A stretch of DNA of 64,000 bases from Altibacter sp. (GTDB lineage: Bacteria > Bacteroidota > Bacteroidia > Flavobacteriales > Flavobacteriaceae). Both the position numbers and the translations under genes were made by a program. The notes under the pieces are model-generated. The model was given only the letters and a program-made list of their open reading frames with translations. It was not told the DNA's origin and searched no databases. The stretch is from assembly GCF_019913785.1 (NCBI RefSeq), contig NZ_JAIOHK010000055.1:186001-250000 (forward strand), read 5' to 3'. Positions within the stretch are counted from its first letter, which is position 1. The number at the start of each line of letters is the position of its first letter. This document shows, one piece after another, positions 52,675-62,191 of this stretch.

Positions 52675-54996
52675 TTAGAAATCCAATTCGTCCGGGATAC
52701 CTTCTATATCTGAATTTCCTTCTTTAAACTCTTTACAATCGGTAACTATAGATAACTTACCCGGTTTTGCGAAATTTCCTTTGGAAACACCTAGCTCTTC
52801 ATTCTCAAAACATTTCCGCATATAGATTCCCCAAATAGGCAATGCCATGGTAGCTCCCTGTCCGTAGGTAGTAGAGCCAAAATGTGTCGCCCTATCTTCA
52901 CCACCTACCCAAACACCGGTAACCAAATTAGGCACCATGCCCATAAACCACCCATCACTATTATTCTGAGTAGTTCCTGTCTTTCCTGCGATCGGGTTTT
53001 TAAAATCATAGGGATAACCTGTTACCACACTCTTATAGACCGAATTCCCAACTGCCCAAGTACCTCGTAATCTGCTCCCCGATCCCGACTGAGTTACCCC
53101 TTCCAATAAACTTACCGTAACATAGGCCGTCTCATTACTAATTACATCCTTTGTTTCGGGAACATGTTGATACAAGACGGTACCGTTTTTATCTTCAATC
53201 CTCGTTATCAATGTTGGTTTTACATATACGCCCTCGTTGGCGAACGTACTGTAAGCGCCGACCATTTCAAACAAAGAAACGTCCGGAGTTCCCAATGCAA
53301 TTGATGGTGCTTCAGGCATATTTTCAGTATCTACCCCCATTTTTTTTACCAGATCGATAACGGGCCGCGGACCCACTCGATCGATCAATCTGGCCGTTAC
53401 TGTATTGATAGAATTCGCCAAGGCATTTTTAAGAGTAACCATTCCGCCATAGACCCCTCCCGAATTTTTAGGAGTCCAGGGCTTCAGTAATCCGTACTTA
53501 CCGGCTGGAATAGTATATTGGGTATTGGGTAAGGTATCACAGGGTGACATATGCATTTGATCGATGACCGTCGCATATACAAAAGGTTTGAAAGTGGAAC
53601 CAATCTGGCGTTTCCCCTTTTTTACCATATCGTATTTGAAATGTTTATAATTAATCCCGCCTACCCAGGCTTTAACTTCTCCCGTTTGAGGTGTCATAGA
53701 CATCAAGGACGCTTGTAGGATCGATTTATAATACCGAATGGAGTCCATGGGTGTCATGATGGTATCCTTAGAATTACCCTTGGCCGTCCAAGAAAAAATA
53801 CTCATGGGTGTCTTTTTGCTGAAACTATTGATGATTTCTGTTTCACTTTTCCCTTGCTTTTCCATTTCACGCCAGCGGTCACTTCGCCGCATGGCAGTCT
53901 TCATAATTCCATTTATTTCTTCTTCGGTAATATCTCGAAACGGTGCTGTTTTATTTTTTTCGTTCTGCTTGTCAAATTCTTTTTGAAGATTTGCAATATG
54001 CATATCAACAGCCTCCTCGGCATATTCCTGCATTTTTGAATCGATGGTTGTATAAACCTTCAGCCCATCACTGTAAATGTCGTAACTAGAACCATCTGTT
54101 TTTGGGTTCTCCTTGATCCAGTCGGCCATAAATGCTCTGGCATACTCTCTAAAATAGGTTGCAATTCCTTCGTCGTGTCCCTGTGGGGAATGTCTTATAT
54201 TCAGATCGAGAGCCTGCAACGAATCCTTTACCACCTGAGTGATATAGTCATATTTTTCCATCTGTGCTAAAACCACATTCCGTCTATTCTTTACGCCAAC
54301 GGGATTCCTTAATGGATTATACAGGGCAGAATTCTTAAACATGCCAACCAGCGTTGCTGCTTCCACCGTAGATAGTTCGGAGGGTTCTTTGCTGAAGTAA
54401 ATTTTAGAAGCAGATTGTATTCCAACCGCCTGATTCAAGAAATCGTATTCATTAAAGTACATGGTAATAATCTCTTCCTTGGTATAGCGGCGTTCCAAGC
54501 GAATGGCAATGATCCATTCTTTGATCTTTTGCGTGGCTCTAGACAGTTTGTTTCGGGAGACCTGTTCGGTAAAGAACAGTTTTGCCAATTGCTGAGAGAT
54601 AGTACTGGCACCTCCTCTGGTACCTAAAAAAGCTACGGCTCTTACAGTACCCTTAGCATCGATGCCGGAATGATCGTAAAACCGGACATCCTCTGTGGCA
54701 ATGAGTGCATTTATAAGATGATCTGGGAGGTCTTCGTATTGTACCGGAGTTCTGTTTTCCTTATAAAATGTCCCAAGTACAACCCCATCAGATCCTACGA
54801 TTTGGGTGGCCAAGTTCTTTTCGGGATTTTCCAAACTTGTTTCATCAGGGAGACTTCCAAAAACACCCCAAGAGGCTAAAATAAATATCAGAAAAACAAG
54901 GCCTAGCACACACCCTAAAATTTTCCAAAACTTTTTTGCGTGTTGCCGGTTACTATTCTGGGGAGCTGATTTCTTCTTTGCCTGTTGCTTTGCCAT
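52675..54996 (-). CDS. Penicillin-binding protein 1A, bifunctional peptidoglycan synthase
   Basis: 773 residues. A basic cytosolic start and one membrane anchor (about 24-45) are followed by a GT51 glycosyltransferase (TEDVRFYDHSGIDAKG and GGASTISQQLAKLFF) and a transpeptidase with SxxK in GSTFKPFVYA, SxN in NSINTVTARLI and KTG in AGKTGTTQNNSDGWFMG. It polymerises glycan strands and crosslinks them outside the inner membrane. It is upstream of gldH on the same strand with only 5 bp between them, so ricT, gldH and this gene are probably co-transcribed. Confidence 0.96.
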   Translation of the reverse strand: MAKQQAKKKSAPQNSNRQHAKKFWKILGCVLGLVFLIFILASWGVFGSLPDETSLENPEKNLATQIVGSDGVVLGTFYKENRTPVQYEDLPDHLINALIATEDVRFYDHSGIDAKGTVRAVAFLGTRGGASTISQQLAKLFFTEQVSRNKLSRATQKIKEWIIAIRLERRYTKEEIITMYFNEYDFLNQAVGIQSASKIYFSKEPSELSTVEAATLVGMFKNSALYNPLRNPVGVKNRRNVVLAQMEKYDYITQVVKDSLQALDLNIRHSPQGHDEGIATYFREYARAFMADWIKENPKTDGSSYDIYSDGLKVYTTIDSKMQEYAEEAVDMHIANLQKEFDKQNEKNKTAPFRDITEEEINGIMKTAMRRSDRWREMEKQGKSETEIINSFSKKTPMSIFSWTAKGNSKDTIMTPMDSIRYYKSILQASLMSMTPQTGEVKAWVGGINYKHFKYDMVKKGKRQIGSTFKPFVYATVIDQMHMSPCDTLPNTQYTIPAGKYGLLKPWTPKNSGGVYGGMVTLKNALANSINTVTARLIDRVGPRPVIDLVKKMGVDTENMPEAPSIALGTPDVSLFEMVGAYSTFANEGVYVKPTLITRIEDKNGTVLYQHVPETKDVISNETAYVTVSLLEGVTQSGSGSRLRGTWAVGNSVYKSVVTGYPYDFKNPIAGKTGTTQNNSDGWFMGMVPNLVTGVWVGGEDRATHFGSTTYGQGATMALPIWGIYMRKCFENEELGVSKGNFAKPGKLSIVTDCKEFKEGNSDIEGIPDELDF

Positions 54997-55001
54997 ACTA
55001 C

Positions 55002-55487
55002 CTATTGTTGTGAAGCCTCTTCAATACTATACCCTACATCGGTTATGCCTTCTAATTTTGAAACGCCTTCCACATCTCCATTATTGCGAACGGCATGTGT
55101 TATAGTTATGTTATAATTTCCTTCTTCAAAAAATGAGACATGTTCTTTATACCACAATTTATTTTCCTTGACACTGCCAATACCTTGCCCCAGCCAAGAA
55201 CCATCTGCATTTGCCATTCGGTACTCCAGAGTATCCACCACTGTTTTCCCATGTGGAAAATCCATGGTCACGATTAGAAACAGATTGTTAAAACGATATG
55301 CATTCGTATTTCGAATGTGTAGAAACACATTGTATTTCTTTAACGAATCCAATTGAGGTATGCTAAAACCAACAGGATTATCCTTATCCCAATACCCCGG
55401 AAGCGGTTGCGTTTCACTAACTATGGTGTTCGAATTACACGAGCCAAAAAACGTGATCAAAACTAAGAGTACAATTGCACTACGCAT
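55002..55487 (-). CDS. gldH: Gliding motility lipoprotein GldH
   Basis: 161 residues from the ATG at 55487 (MRSAIVLLVLITFFGSC), a clear lipoprotein signal with C17. The 46 further codons open upstream overlap ricT and lack a signal-like character, so the shorter start is right. The GldH pattern PGYWDKDNPVGFSIPQLD and TNAYRFNNLFLIVTMDFP is obvious. GldH is required for gliding and T9SS-linked motility in flavobacteria. The ATG overlaps the ricT stop by 8 bp. Confidence 0.94.
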   Translation of the reverse strand: MRSAIVLLVLITFFGSCNSNTIVSETQPLPGYWDKDNPVGFSIPQLDSLKKYNVFLHIRNTNAYRFNNLFLIVTMDFPHGKTVVDTLEYRMANADGSWLGQGIGSVKENKLWYKEHVSFFEEGNYNITITHAVRNNGDVEGVSKLEGITDVGYSIEEASQQ

Positions 55488-56646
55488 TTTTCCTTGGGTT
55501 TCGCTTCTTATTTCTGTTTCTATTCTTATTGCGGCCTTTATTTCGGCTTCGCTTGGGTTTGTCGAAACGGGTAAGACTGTCTTGTCCCACCACATTACTG
55601 AAAATTTCCTCACTCGGTTGTTCAATTTCGACGATATATTCTTCCAAGCTCGTGGCTTTCTTCCCTTTGTTATTGAGCGCGATAATTTCGTTCACCTTCT
55701 CCAAACTCATTGGAACCCAGTTCATTCCTTCGTTCTCATAGGAGTACCAAAGCATCCTTTTAAATATATCTGACTTTTGACAAATAGCCGTCCCTTTTTC
55801 GGTCAGTAATTTTACATCGCTCTTCGGAAACTCATCCAACGCCTCTAAATAGGTGTCCAATTCGTAATTGAGACAGCATTTCAATTTTCCACATTGTCCT
55901 GCCAACTTCAAGGGATTTAAAGATAATTGTTGATAGCGAGCCGCCGAAGTATTCACCGACCGGAAGTCGGTCAACCAGGTAGAACAGCACAATTCACGGC
56001 CACAGGAACCAATACCTCCCAAGCGGGATGCTTCTTGGCGAAATCCAACTTGTTTCATTTCAATGCGAGTGCTGAAGGTACGTGCAAACTCTTTTATCAA
56101 CTGTCGAAAGTCTACGCGTTCTTCGGCCGTATAGTAAAAAATCACCTTCGAACCATCGCCTTGAAATTCGACATCAGAGATCTTCATTTGAAGTCCTAGT
56201 CGAATAGCGATTTCACGGGACCGTTTCTGTACATCGGCTTCCTTATCCCGTACTTTTTGCCAAACATCTATGTCTTTTTGAGAGGCCTTTCTATAAATTT
56301 TTGGAAGTGCTTCGGGATTGGGTGTTTCGTTCTTTTTCTTCATTTGGACCCGTACCAGTTCGCCTGTAAGGGTAACAATACCAATATCGTGACCGCTTTC
56401 GGCTTCGGTAGCTACCACATCACCAATACTTAAAGATAGTTTTTCCGAATTCTGATAAAAGTGTTTTCTGCCGTTCTTAAAGCGCACTTCCACCCCGTTG
56501 TAGGGTTCTTGATTTCCGGGAAGTGTCATATTGGAAAGCCAATCGAACACCGTTAATTTATTGCAGCCATCAGTTCCGCAAGTTCCATTGTTCTTGCATC
56601 CTTTTGGCTGTCCGTTGGCACTCGTGGCGCAGCTTGTACAGCCCAT
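55480..56646 (-). CDS. ricT: PSP1-domain protein RicT (YaaT)
   Basis: 388 residues. A Cys-rich N terminus (CTSCATSANGQPKGCKNN...CGTDGC), a PSP1 domain (about 90-290) with ELCCSTWLTDF and KLKCCLNYEL that hold Cys pairs of the iron-sulfur type, and a basic tail (KRSRNKGRNKNRNRNKKRN). In Bacillus, RicT/YaaT forms an Fe-S complex that guides RNase Y and sporulation. In flavobacteria its role is not established. Its 3' end overlaps gldH. Confidence 0.92.
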   Translation of the reverse strand: MGCTSCATSANGQPKGCKNNGTCGTDGCNKLTVFDWLSNMTLPGNQEPYNGVEVRFKNGRKHFYQNSEKLSLSIGDVVATEAESGHDIGIVTLTGELVRVQMKKKNETPNPEALPKIYRKASQKDIDVWQKVRDKEADVQKRSREIAIRLGLQMKISDVEFQGDGSKVIFYYTAEERVDFRQLIKEFARTFSTRIEMKQVGFRQEASRLGGIGSCGRELCCSTWLTDFRSVNTSAARYQQLSLNPLKLAGQCGKLKCCLNYELDTYLEALDEFPKSDVKLLTEKGTAICQKSDIFKRMLWYSYENEGMNWVPMSLEKVNEIIALNNKGKKATSLEEYIVEIEQPSEEIFSNVVGQDSLTRFDKPKRSRNKGRNKNRNRNKKRNPRKNA

Positions 56647-56737
56647 ATTTCTTTATATATAGCTCTTTTTCAAGTAAAAAAGAGACGAAGATTAAACATT
56701 GTCTTTAGTAGGTAAAGATACAATTTATTACAGAACC

Positions 56738-57769
56738 TTACTTTTTGAATTTTAGTTTTTCTGAACGCCCTTTTTTGAAAATTTTGTTGCTGTTCGGAAT
56801 GCCTTGTCGAAGTCGTTTTTGTTCTCCATAGGGTAATTGAATTATTTCCTGACAATCGGTAGAACAACAGTTTTCCATTTTCAATCCACATGTCTCACAT
56901 TGAATGAAAAGCAAATGGCAGGCTTCATTGGCGCAGTTCACATGGGTATCGCAAGGAGTTCCACATTGGTGGCAATGCGCGATGACCTCATCGGTAATAC
57001 GCTCCCCTCTACGGTGGTCAAAGACAAAATTCTTTCCTATAAATTTATTTTCCAAGCCTTTGTTCTCTACCTGTCTCGCATATTCAATGATGCCGCCTTC
57101 CAATTGATAGACCTGTTTAAAGCCCTTGTGTTTGTAATAGGCACTGGCCTTTTCACAACGAATCCCCCCGGTGCAATACATCACTAGCTTTTTATCCTCC
57201 TTATGGTCTTTTAAATCGGCTTCAATAATGTCTAAAGAATCCCGAAAGGTATCCACATCGGGAGTGATAGCACCTTTAAAATGGCCTATTTCGCTTTCGT
57301 AGTGATTCCGCATATCTACCAAGACCGTATCGGGATCTTCTATTAACTCATTAAAGGTTTCGGCGTTAACGTGAACTCCCTTGTTTCGCACATCAAAGGT
57401 GTCATCATTTAAACCGTCGGCTACAATTTTATCGCGAACCTTTACCTTTAATTTTAAAAATGACTTTAGATCGTGTTCTATGGCAATGTTCAATCGTACC
57501 TCCTTCAGAAAATAAATTCCGTCTAAAAATTCTTTGAACACTGCAAAATGCTTTGCCGGTACCGAAAGCTGGGCGTTAATTCCTTCACGGGCCACATAAA
57601 TTCGGCCAAGTACACCCATCTCGTCCCAGGCGACGAACAAATGATTTCGAAATAATTGCGGATTGCCAATTTTGGCATATTGATAAAAAGAAAGGGTAAG
57701 GCGGTCTTCACCTGCCTGTTCTAATAAGGCTTCCCTCTCTTTTGCACTTAAGGTGTTGTACAGTTGCAT
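56738..57769 (-). CDS. trhO: tRNA uridine(34) hydroxylase TrhO (rhodanese-like, YceA family)
   Basis: 343 residues: oxygen-dependent tRNA U34 5-hydroxylation in the TrhO family. A rhodanese domain has its Cys at C199 in MYCTGGIRCEK, and a C-terminal Cys-rich region follows (CHQCGTPCDTHVNCANEACHLLFIQCETCGLKMENCCSTDCQE). The N-terminal domain is about 110 residues, as in YceA. Isolated on the minus strand, with a 91-bp gap to ricT and a 338-bp gap on the other side. Confidence 0.93.
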   Translation of the reverse strand: MQLYNTLSAKEREALLEQAGEDRLTLSFYQYAKIGNPQLFRNHLFVAWDEMGVLGRIYVAREGINAQLSVPAKHFAVFKEFLDGIYFLKEVRLNIAIEHDLKSFLKLKVKVRDKIVADGLNDDTFDVRNKGVHVNAETFNELIEDPDTVLVDMRNHYESEIGHFKGAITPDVDTFRDSLDIIEADLKDHKEDKKLVMYCTGGIRCEKASAYYKHKGFKQVYQLEGGIIEYARQVENKGLENKFIGKNFVFDHRRGERITDEVIAHCHQCGTPCDTHVNCANEACHLLFIQCETCGLKMENCCSTDCQEIIQLPYGEQKRLRQGIPNSNKIFKKGRSEKLKFKK

Positions 57770-58107
57770 GCTATACTTTTTTGAGTGAAAAGAATTTAAT
57801 ACTAAAATATGACGGCAAAAATACCATTTTTAAGGAAATGGGAAAAACAGTAGTGCAAATCTCTTTTCCTCCTCAAATTCACGAATCGCGATACGTATAC
57901 GTGAATTCGCCAGTTATGGAAGAATCCTTTCACTATGGGAGACGGTCTCGTTTTTTTAAAATTGATTCGGATTGTTGTTGACAAAAAAGCAATTATCCCC
58001 ACATTTCCTTTTGGGGCAACGGCAAAGAAATAGTACCTTAGCATACTCCCTGTGTCAAAGAAATTAACATAGGGAACATCTATTTTTCACCACAAATTTT
58101 TGAATAC
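57770..58107. other. Intergenic region between trhO and recA
   Basis: 338 bp without a convincing gene. It holds short self-complementary segments: ACGTATACGT near 57893-57902, GAGACGGTCTC at about 57941-57951 followed by a T run at 57953-57959 (a weak hairpin), and CCCC..GGGG near 57996-58016. TACCTTAG about 75 bp before recA is close to the -7 consensus. Small ORFs on both strands look unconvincing. Confidence 0.5.
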
Positions 58108-59115
58108 ATGAGCACTGAAAAAGACGCGAAATTAAAAGCTTTAAAGCTTACATTAGATAAATTGGATAAAACATACGGCAAGGGAACTGTCATGAAGATG
58201 GGCGATTCGGCCGTGGAAGAGGTAGAAGTTATTCCTACCGGATCTTTGGGCTTGGATGTAGCCCTTGGCGTAGGTGGCTATCCCAGAGGCCGTGTTGTAG
58301 AGATCTACGGACCGGAATCCTCGGGTAAAACAACCTTAACATTGCACGCCATCGCTGAAGCTCAGAAAAAGGGAGGCATTGCAGCCTTTATTGATGCAGA
58401 ACATGCCTTTGACAGGTATTATGCTGAAAAGCTAGGCGTGGATATTGAAAATTTAATCATTTCACAGCCTGATAATGGCGAACAGGCCTTGGAAATTACC
58501 GATAATTTAATTCGGAGTGGCGCTATAGATATTATTGTGATCGACTCGGTAGCGGCCCTAACGCCCAAAAGTGAGATTGAAGGCGAAATGGGTGACAGCA
58601 AAATGGGATTACATGCGCGATTGATGTCACAGGCGCTTCGGAAATTAACCGGTTCCATCAGTAAAACAAAATGTACGGTTATTTTTATCAATCAGCTACG
58701 TGAAAAGATTGGGGTTATGTTCGGAAATCCCGAAACCACTACCGGTGGGAACGCCTTGAAATTCTATGCATCAGTAAGGCTCGATATTAGACGTTCTACC
58801 CAAATTAAAGATGCCGAGAGTAATGTAAGAGGAAATAAAACGCGTGTAAAAGTGGTTAAAAACAAGGTTGCTCCGCCTTTCAAAATGGCCGAATTCGACA
58901 TTATGTACGGAGAGGGAATCTCCAAAGTAGGTGAAGTGATAGATCTGGGTGTTGACTTTGACATAGTGAAAAAAAGCGGCTCGTGGTTTAGCTATGACGA
59001 CACTAAGTTAGGACAGGGAAGAGACGCCGTAAAAACACTACTATTGGACAACCCTGAACTCATGGACGAATTGGAGCAAAAAATAAAGGAAGCCATTAAG
59101 GCCATGAACCAATAA
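58108..59115 (+). CDS. recA: Recombinase RecA
   Basis: 335 residues. Walker A GPESSGKT at 68-75; Walker B VIDSVAAL; the L2 region with [35 protein letters not shown]; a C-terminal domain ending [14 protein letters not shown]. Strand exchange and SOS coprotease. No LexA-box-like operator was found upstream. Identity is certain. Confidence 0.99.
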   Translation: MSTEKDAKLKALKLTLDKLDKTYGKGTVMKMGDSAVEEVEVIPTGSLGLDVALGVGGYPRGRVVEIYGPESSGKTTLTLHAIAEAQKKGGIAAFIDAEHAFDRYYAEKLGVDIENLIISQPDNGEQALEITDNLIRSGAIDIIVIDSVAALTPKSEIEGEMGDSKMGLHARLMSQALRKLTGSISKTKCTVIFINQLREKIGVMFGNPETTTGGNALKFYASVRLDIRRSTQIKDAESNVRGNKTRVKVVKNKVAPPFKMAEFDIMYGEGISKVGEVIDLGVDFDIVKKSGSWFSYDDTKLGQGRDAVKTLLLDNPELMDELEQKIKEAIKAMNQ

Positions 59116-59231
59116 TTTTACACGTTTCACGCAACCCTTTTCTTAAAAAGGTATCTACTTTACGTAGAACCCTAAATTGTTATGGTTGCCCGCTTAAAAA
59201 GTGTAATTAATAATAATTTTCGGGACTGCAT

Positions 59232-59765
59232 TTGACTTTAGACGAGCTCATATTACAATGTAAGAAGCAGAATACTAAGGCACAGGGAGAATTGTACCAA
59301 CGTTATTCAAGTACACTTTTTTCTATTTGTTTACGGTATTCCCCCAATTATGTAGAAGCAGAAGACAACCTACAAGATGCATTTCTTACCATTTTTAAAA
59401 AAATAGAGCAGTTTAAGGACAAGGGTTCTTTTGAAGGCTGGATGAAACGGGTGACTGTAAATACCGTCCTTCAAAAATACCGGAAACAACGTGTTTTTGA
59501 CATTTCGAATGAGGAGCAGTTAGAAGCTGCCGAAGAAGAACTGGAAGACCAGCATGTTCCGTTGGATTTTTTACTGAAGATCATTCAGGAACTCCCGGAT
59601 CGGTATCGATTGGTTTTTTCCATGTATGTCTTGGATGGATATTCCCACAAAGAAATTGCCGAACTGTTAGGAATTTCGGATGGAACGTCTAAATCGAATC
59701 TAGCAAGAGCACGAGGTATATTAAAGACTAAAATAGAAGACTATAACACGTCAAATAAAGCGTAA
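59232..59765 (+). CDS. ECF-type RNA polymerase sigma factor
   Basis: 177 residues with a TTG start (TTGACTTTAGACGAGC); the next candidate starts are too far in and would remove region 2. Sigma-70 region 2 includes NYVEAEDNLQDAFLTIFKKIEQF and region 4 includes LPDRYRLVFSMYVLDGYSHKEIAELLGIS. The protein begins LTLDELILQCKKQNTKAQGELYQRYSS, as in close flavobacterial relatives. Its 3' end is 7 bp from the ATG of the next gene, so the two form one transcription unit with a probable membrane partner. The signal is unknown. Confidence 0.92.
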   Translation: MTLDELILQCKKQNTKAQGELYQRYSSTLFSICLRYSPNYVEAEDNLQDAFLTIFKKIEQFKDKGSFEGWMKRVTVNTVLQKYRKQRVFDISNEEQLEAAEEELEDQHVPLDFLLKIIQELPDRYRLVFSMYVLDGYSHKEIAELLGISDGTSKSNLARARGILKTKIEDYNTSNKA

Positions 59766-59772
59766 TCGCTAA

Positions 59773-61314
59773 ATGAAAGAAAAAAAGCACATAGATCAGC
59801 TTTTTAAAGATCGCTTCAAAAACTTTGAGGCCTCCCCCTCTCCGCAAGTCTGGGAACAGATTCAAGCGAAATTAAAAGAAGAGAAGGAGGACCGCAAGGT
59901 GATTCCGTTGTGGTGGAAATTGAGTGGTGTGGCAGCATTACTGGCCATTTTATTGACGGTAGGCGTAACGGTATTTAATCCGTTTGACACCAACAATACC
60001 ATTACTACCGAAACCGAAGACAAAACAATTCCGGATCCTACCCATTCGGAACTACAAGATAATCCGCTAAATAATGATTATATTAATGAGACTGTTGTTG
60101 CTTCTGAAGAAAATGATCCTTCCACCAAGGATGCTTCAGAAGCCGCTGCAGTAACCGATGTGGTAAATGCGGAGAAAGAGAAGGATGCGATTCTTAAAAA
60201 ATCCACAGCGGTTAAAAGTGCAGTAGCCATTGAAACCGGTACCGAAAAAGATGTTGCGGCATCACAGAAAAAGGCGGCTATTGACAACTTAATTAAAAAG
60301 GATGCTTCGGAAGGGATTTCGACTAAAAAAGAAGCCGTGGCAATAAATACGGAAGCAGAGACTACTTCAGAAAAAAATAAAACAGCAGTCAAAAAAGAAC
60401 TCGGCATCGAGGAAACCACCAAAGTGGTAACGGCAGATACTGATACAAATCGGACTAAAAATGGTGTTGATCCAAAAACCGAAGCTGAAGCTTCAAAAAT
60501 AGAAGAGGAATCAAAAAAACGTTCCATTCTGGATGCTATCAACGAAAAAAACGAGGTAGAAGCCATTGCTAAGACTTCGGATAAACCCAAAGATCGCTGG
60601 GATGTAGCGCCAAATTTCGCACCCGTTTATTACAATAGTTTAGGAGAAGGTTCGTCTATAGATCCTTCCTTTGCCGACAATAATAAAAAAGGAGATGTCA
60701 ATTTTAGCTACGGAGTTCAGGTGAGCTATGCCCTTAGTAATCGGTTAAAAGTGAGAAGTGGGGTTAGCAATGTAGATCTTAGTTATGCCACTTCCGGCCT
60801 TGAGTTGGGGACTGCCCCTGTTTCGGCCGCCTTAAAATCTATTGATTATGGAGGGCGTCAAGTCGTTGTCACAGCACTGGATAAAGGAACCTTTGCGGCA
60901 CAATCGGGTGAAGGCAACCCCTTTGACAATATCATGCCGAAATCGACTTCCGGTGATGTGGAATTGATACAAAATATTTCCTATTACGAAGTGCCTTTAG
61001 AGTTAACCTATGCGGTGGTGAACAATAAGTTTGGGATCAACCTGATTGGAGGGTTTAGTACACTGTTCTTAGGAAACAACGAAGTTTCGGTACAAGCCGG
61101 AGATTTCAACGATACCTTGGGTGAAGCGAATAATCTATCTTCAGTGAGCTTTACCACGAATGTAGGGCTTGGCTTCGATTATAAAATTAGTAAAAAGTTC
61201 ACGTTTAATATTGAGCCTATGTTTAAATATCAACTCAATCCGTATACAGATTCCTCTGTAGACTTTAAGCCCTATTATGTAGGGATTTACAGTGGCTTGA
61301 GTTTTAAGTTTTAG
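59773..61314 (+). CDS. Membrane partner of the sigma factor: anti-sigma-like N terminus, long linker, C-terminal outer-membrane barrel
   Basis: 513 residues. The cytosolic part (1-47, MKEKKHIDQLFKDRFKNFEASPSPQVWEQIQAKL) resembles anti-sigma entry domains. One membrane helix at 48-69. A charged, repetitive K/E/A/T-rich linker of about 205 residues (70-275). Then a beta-barrel-like domain (276-513) of PorT/OMP_b-brl type (FSYGVQVSYALSNRLKVRSGVS.., GFDYKISKKFTFNIEPMFKYQLNPY) ending in SGLSFKF with the C-terminal Phe of outer-membrane proteins. If the topology is right, one chain would reach from the cytosol to the outer membrane. It is 7 bp downstream of the sigma gene. A terminator follows. Confidence 0.82.
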   Translation: MKEKKHIDQLFKDRFKNFEASPSPQVWEQIQAKLKEEKEDRKVIPLWWKLSGVAALLAILLTVGVTVFNPFDTNNTITTETEDKTIPDPTHSELQDNPLNNDYINETVVASEENDPSTKDASEAAAVTDVVNAEKEKDAILKKSTAVKSAVAIETGTEKDVAASQKKAAIDNLIKKDASEGISTKKEAVAINTEAETTSEKNKTAVKKELGIEETTKVVTADTDTNRTKNGVDPKTEAEASKIEEESKKRSILDAINEKNEVEAIAKTSDKPKDRWDVAPNFAPVYYNSLGEGSSIDPSFADNNKKGDVNFSYGVQVSYALSNRLKVRSGVSNVDLSYATSGLELGTAPVSAALKSIDYGGRQVVVTALDKGTFAAQSGEGNPFDNIMPKSTSGDVELIQNISYYEVPLELTYAVVNNKFGINLIGGFSTLFLGNNEVSVQAGDFNDTLGEANNLSSVSFTTNVGLGFDYKISKKFTFNIEPMFKYQLNPYTDSSVDFKPYYVGIYSGLSFKF

Positions 61315-61369
61315 GTTAGTTTTTTTAGTTGGTTAGGTTTGGAGATTATACCAAACAATGATGACAGAG

Positions 61370-61403
61370 AAAACCGTTCTTCGCCATAGGACGGTTTTTT
61401 TAT
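61370..61403. terminator. Bidirectional terminator
   Basis: AAAACCGT (61370-61377) with ACGGTTTT (61391-61398), extended by three further pairs (one G-T). A T7 run on the plus strand follows; an A run stands on the other side. It overlaps the convergent acyltransferase stop. Confidence 0.85.
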
Positions 61404-62143
61404 ACTCCTTTTTTTAAAGCCGTCCAGATGATATTTCGAATTTGATCCTTGAGTCGACGCTTGTCCTCTATTTCCAGATGCTTTGTAGAAATTGTTTTAT
61501 GAATAGAAACTCTTAATTTCCCCGGCCCCGAACTTACCGATGAAAAATTATACGGAAACCGTTTTTTGTTATCGTGAAAGCTCATGGGTGCTATAGGAAT
61601 ACAATGTTCGATGGCAAGCCGGAAAGCTCCGTCTTTAAATTCGTCCAACAGCACACTTTCATCATCCGGCACACCTCCCTCCGGAAAAATACACACACTT
61701 AGTCCTTGATTAAATTTCTTTTGTGCCCTGTTAAACACATCCGATCTGCTCTTGGGACTATTTCTATCCACCATGATGCAAGTTCGTTTGTAGAAAAATC
61801 CAAATAAGGGAATTTTTTCCAATTCCTTTTTACCCACAAAGACAAAGGGATTTTTGGTGACATATAGCATCAACATAATGTCTAGCATGGAGGTGTGGTT
61901 GGAGACAAACATATAGCTCTTCCCTCTCTTATAGGATTCTTCTCTTTTAACTACAGGCATAAAACCCATACCAAATAAAATGATTGCTGCCCAAAACCGG
62001 GCCAGTCTAAAAAAAAATGGATACCATGCCTCCTTTAATATGCTCACAAGCAAAATGGGAAATAACACCAAAATCGGAACTGTGACCAAGATATAGAACC
62101 AAATGCGGTAAATAGGTGTAAAAATGTAGCGTAGGATTTTCAT
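61400..62143 (-). CDS. Lysophospholipid acyltransferase (PlsC family)
   Basis: 247 residues from the ATG at 62143 (MKILRYIFTP); 20 further codons are open upstream but do not look like a signal and would run into the trpS promoter area. Hydrophobic N terminus (about 10-45), catalytic SNHTSMLDIML, then VFVGKKELEKIPLFGFFYKRT and the FPEGGVPDDES motif. A second member of the family besides 18003-18746, with distinct active-site surroundings. Substrate not certain. Confidence 0.9.
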   Translation of the reverse strand: MKILRYIFTPIYRIWFYILVTVPILVLFPILLVSILKEAWYPFFFRLARFWAAIILFGMGFMPVVKREESYKRGKSYMFVSNHTSMLDIMLMLYVTKNPFVFVGKKELEKIPLFGFFYKRTCIMVDRNSPKSRSDVFNRAQKKFNQGLSVCIFPEGGVPDDESVLLDEFKDGAFRLAIEHCIPIAPMSFHDNKKRFPYNFSSVSSGPGKLRVSIHKTISTKHLEIEDKRRLKDQIRNIIWTALKKGV

Positions 62144-62191
62144 CAAGACCCAAAAATAGCAATAAGAAACATGAGAATACACTAAAAAAAG

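Noticed and set aside
55488-55625. Longer start for gldH at 55625
   Set aside because: It would put a hydrophilic 46-residue extension before a clear lipoprotein signal peptide and overlap ricT by 146 bp.
57742-57981. Plus-strand ORF of 79 codons, and an 80-codon ORF on the other strand at 57802-58044
   Set aside because: They oppose each other, the first overlaps the trhO start, and neither shows a recognisable family, signal peptide or helix pattern. The shared GRRSRFFK / KTRPSPIVKGF stretch looks like one noncoding segment read on both strands.
60078-60590. 170-codon minus-strand ORF inside the sigma partner gene
   Set aside because: Rich in Ser/Ala/Val because it mirrors the K/E/A/T-rich linker on the sense strand; no start signal or promoter.
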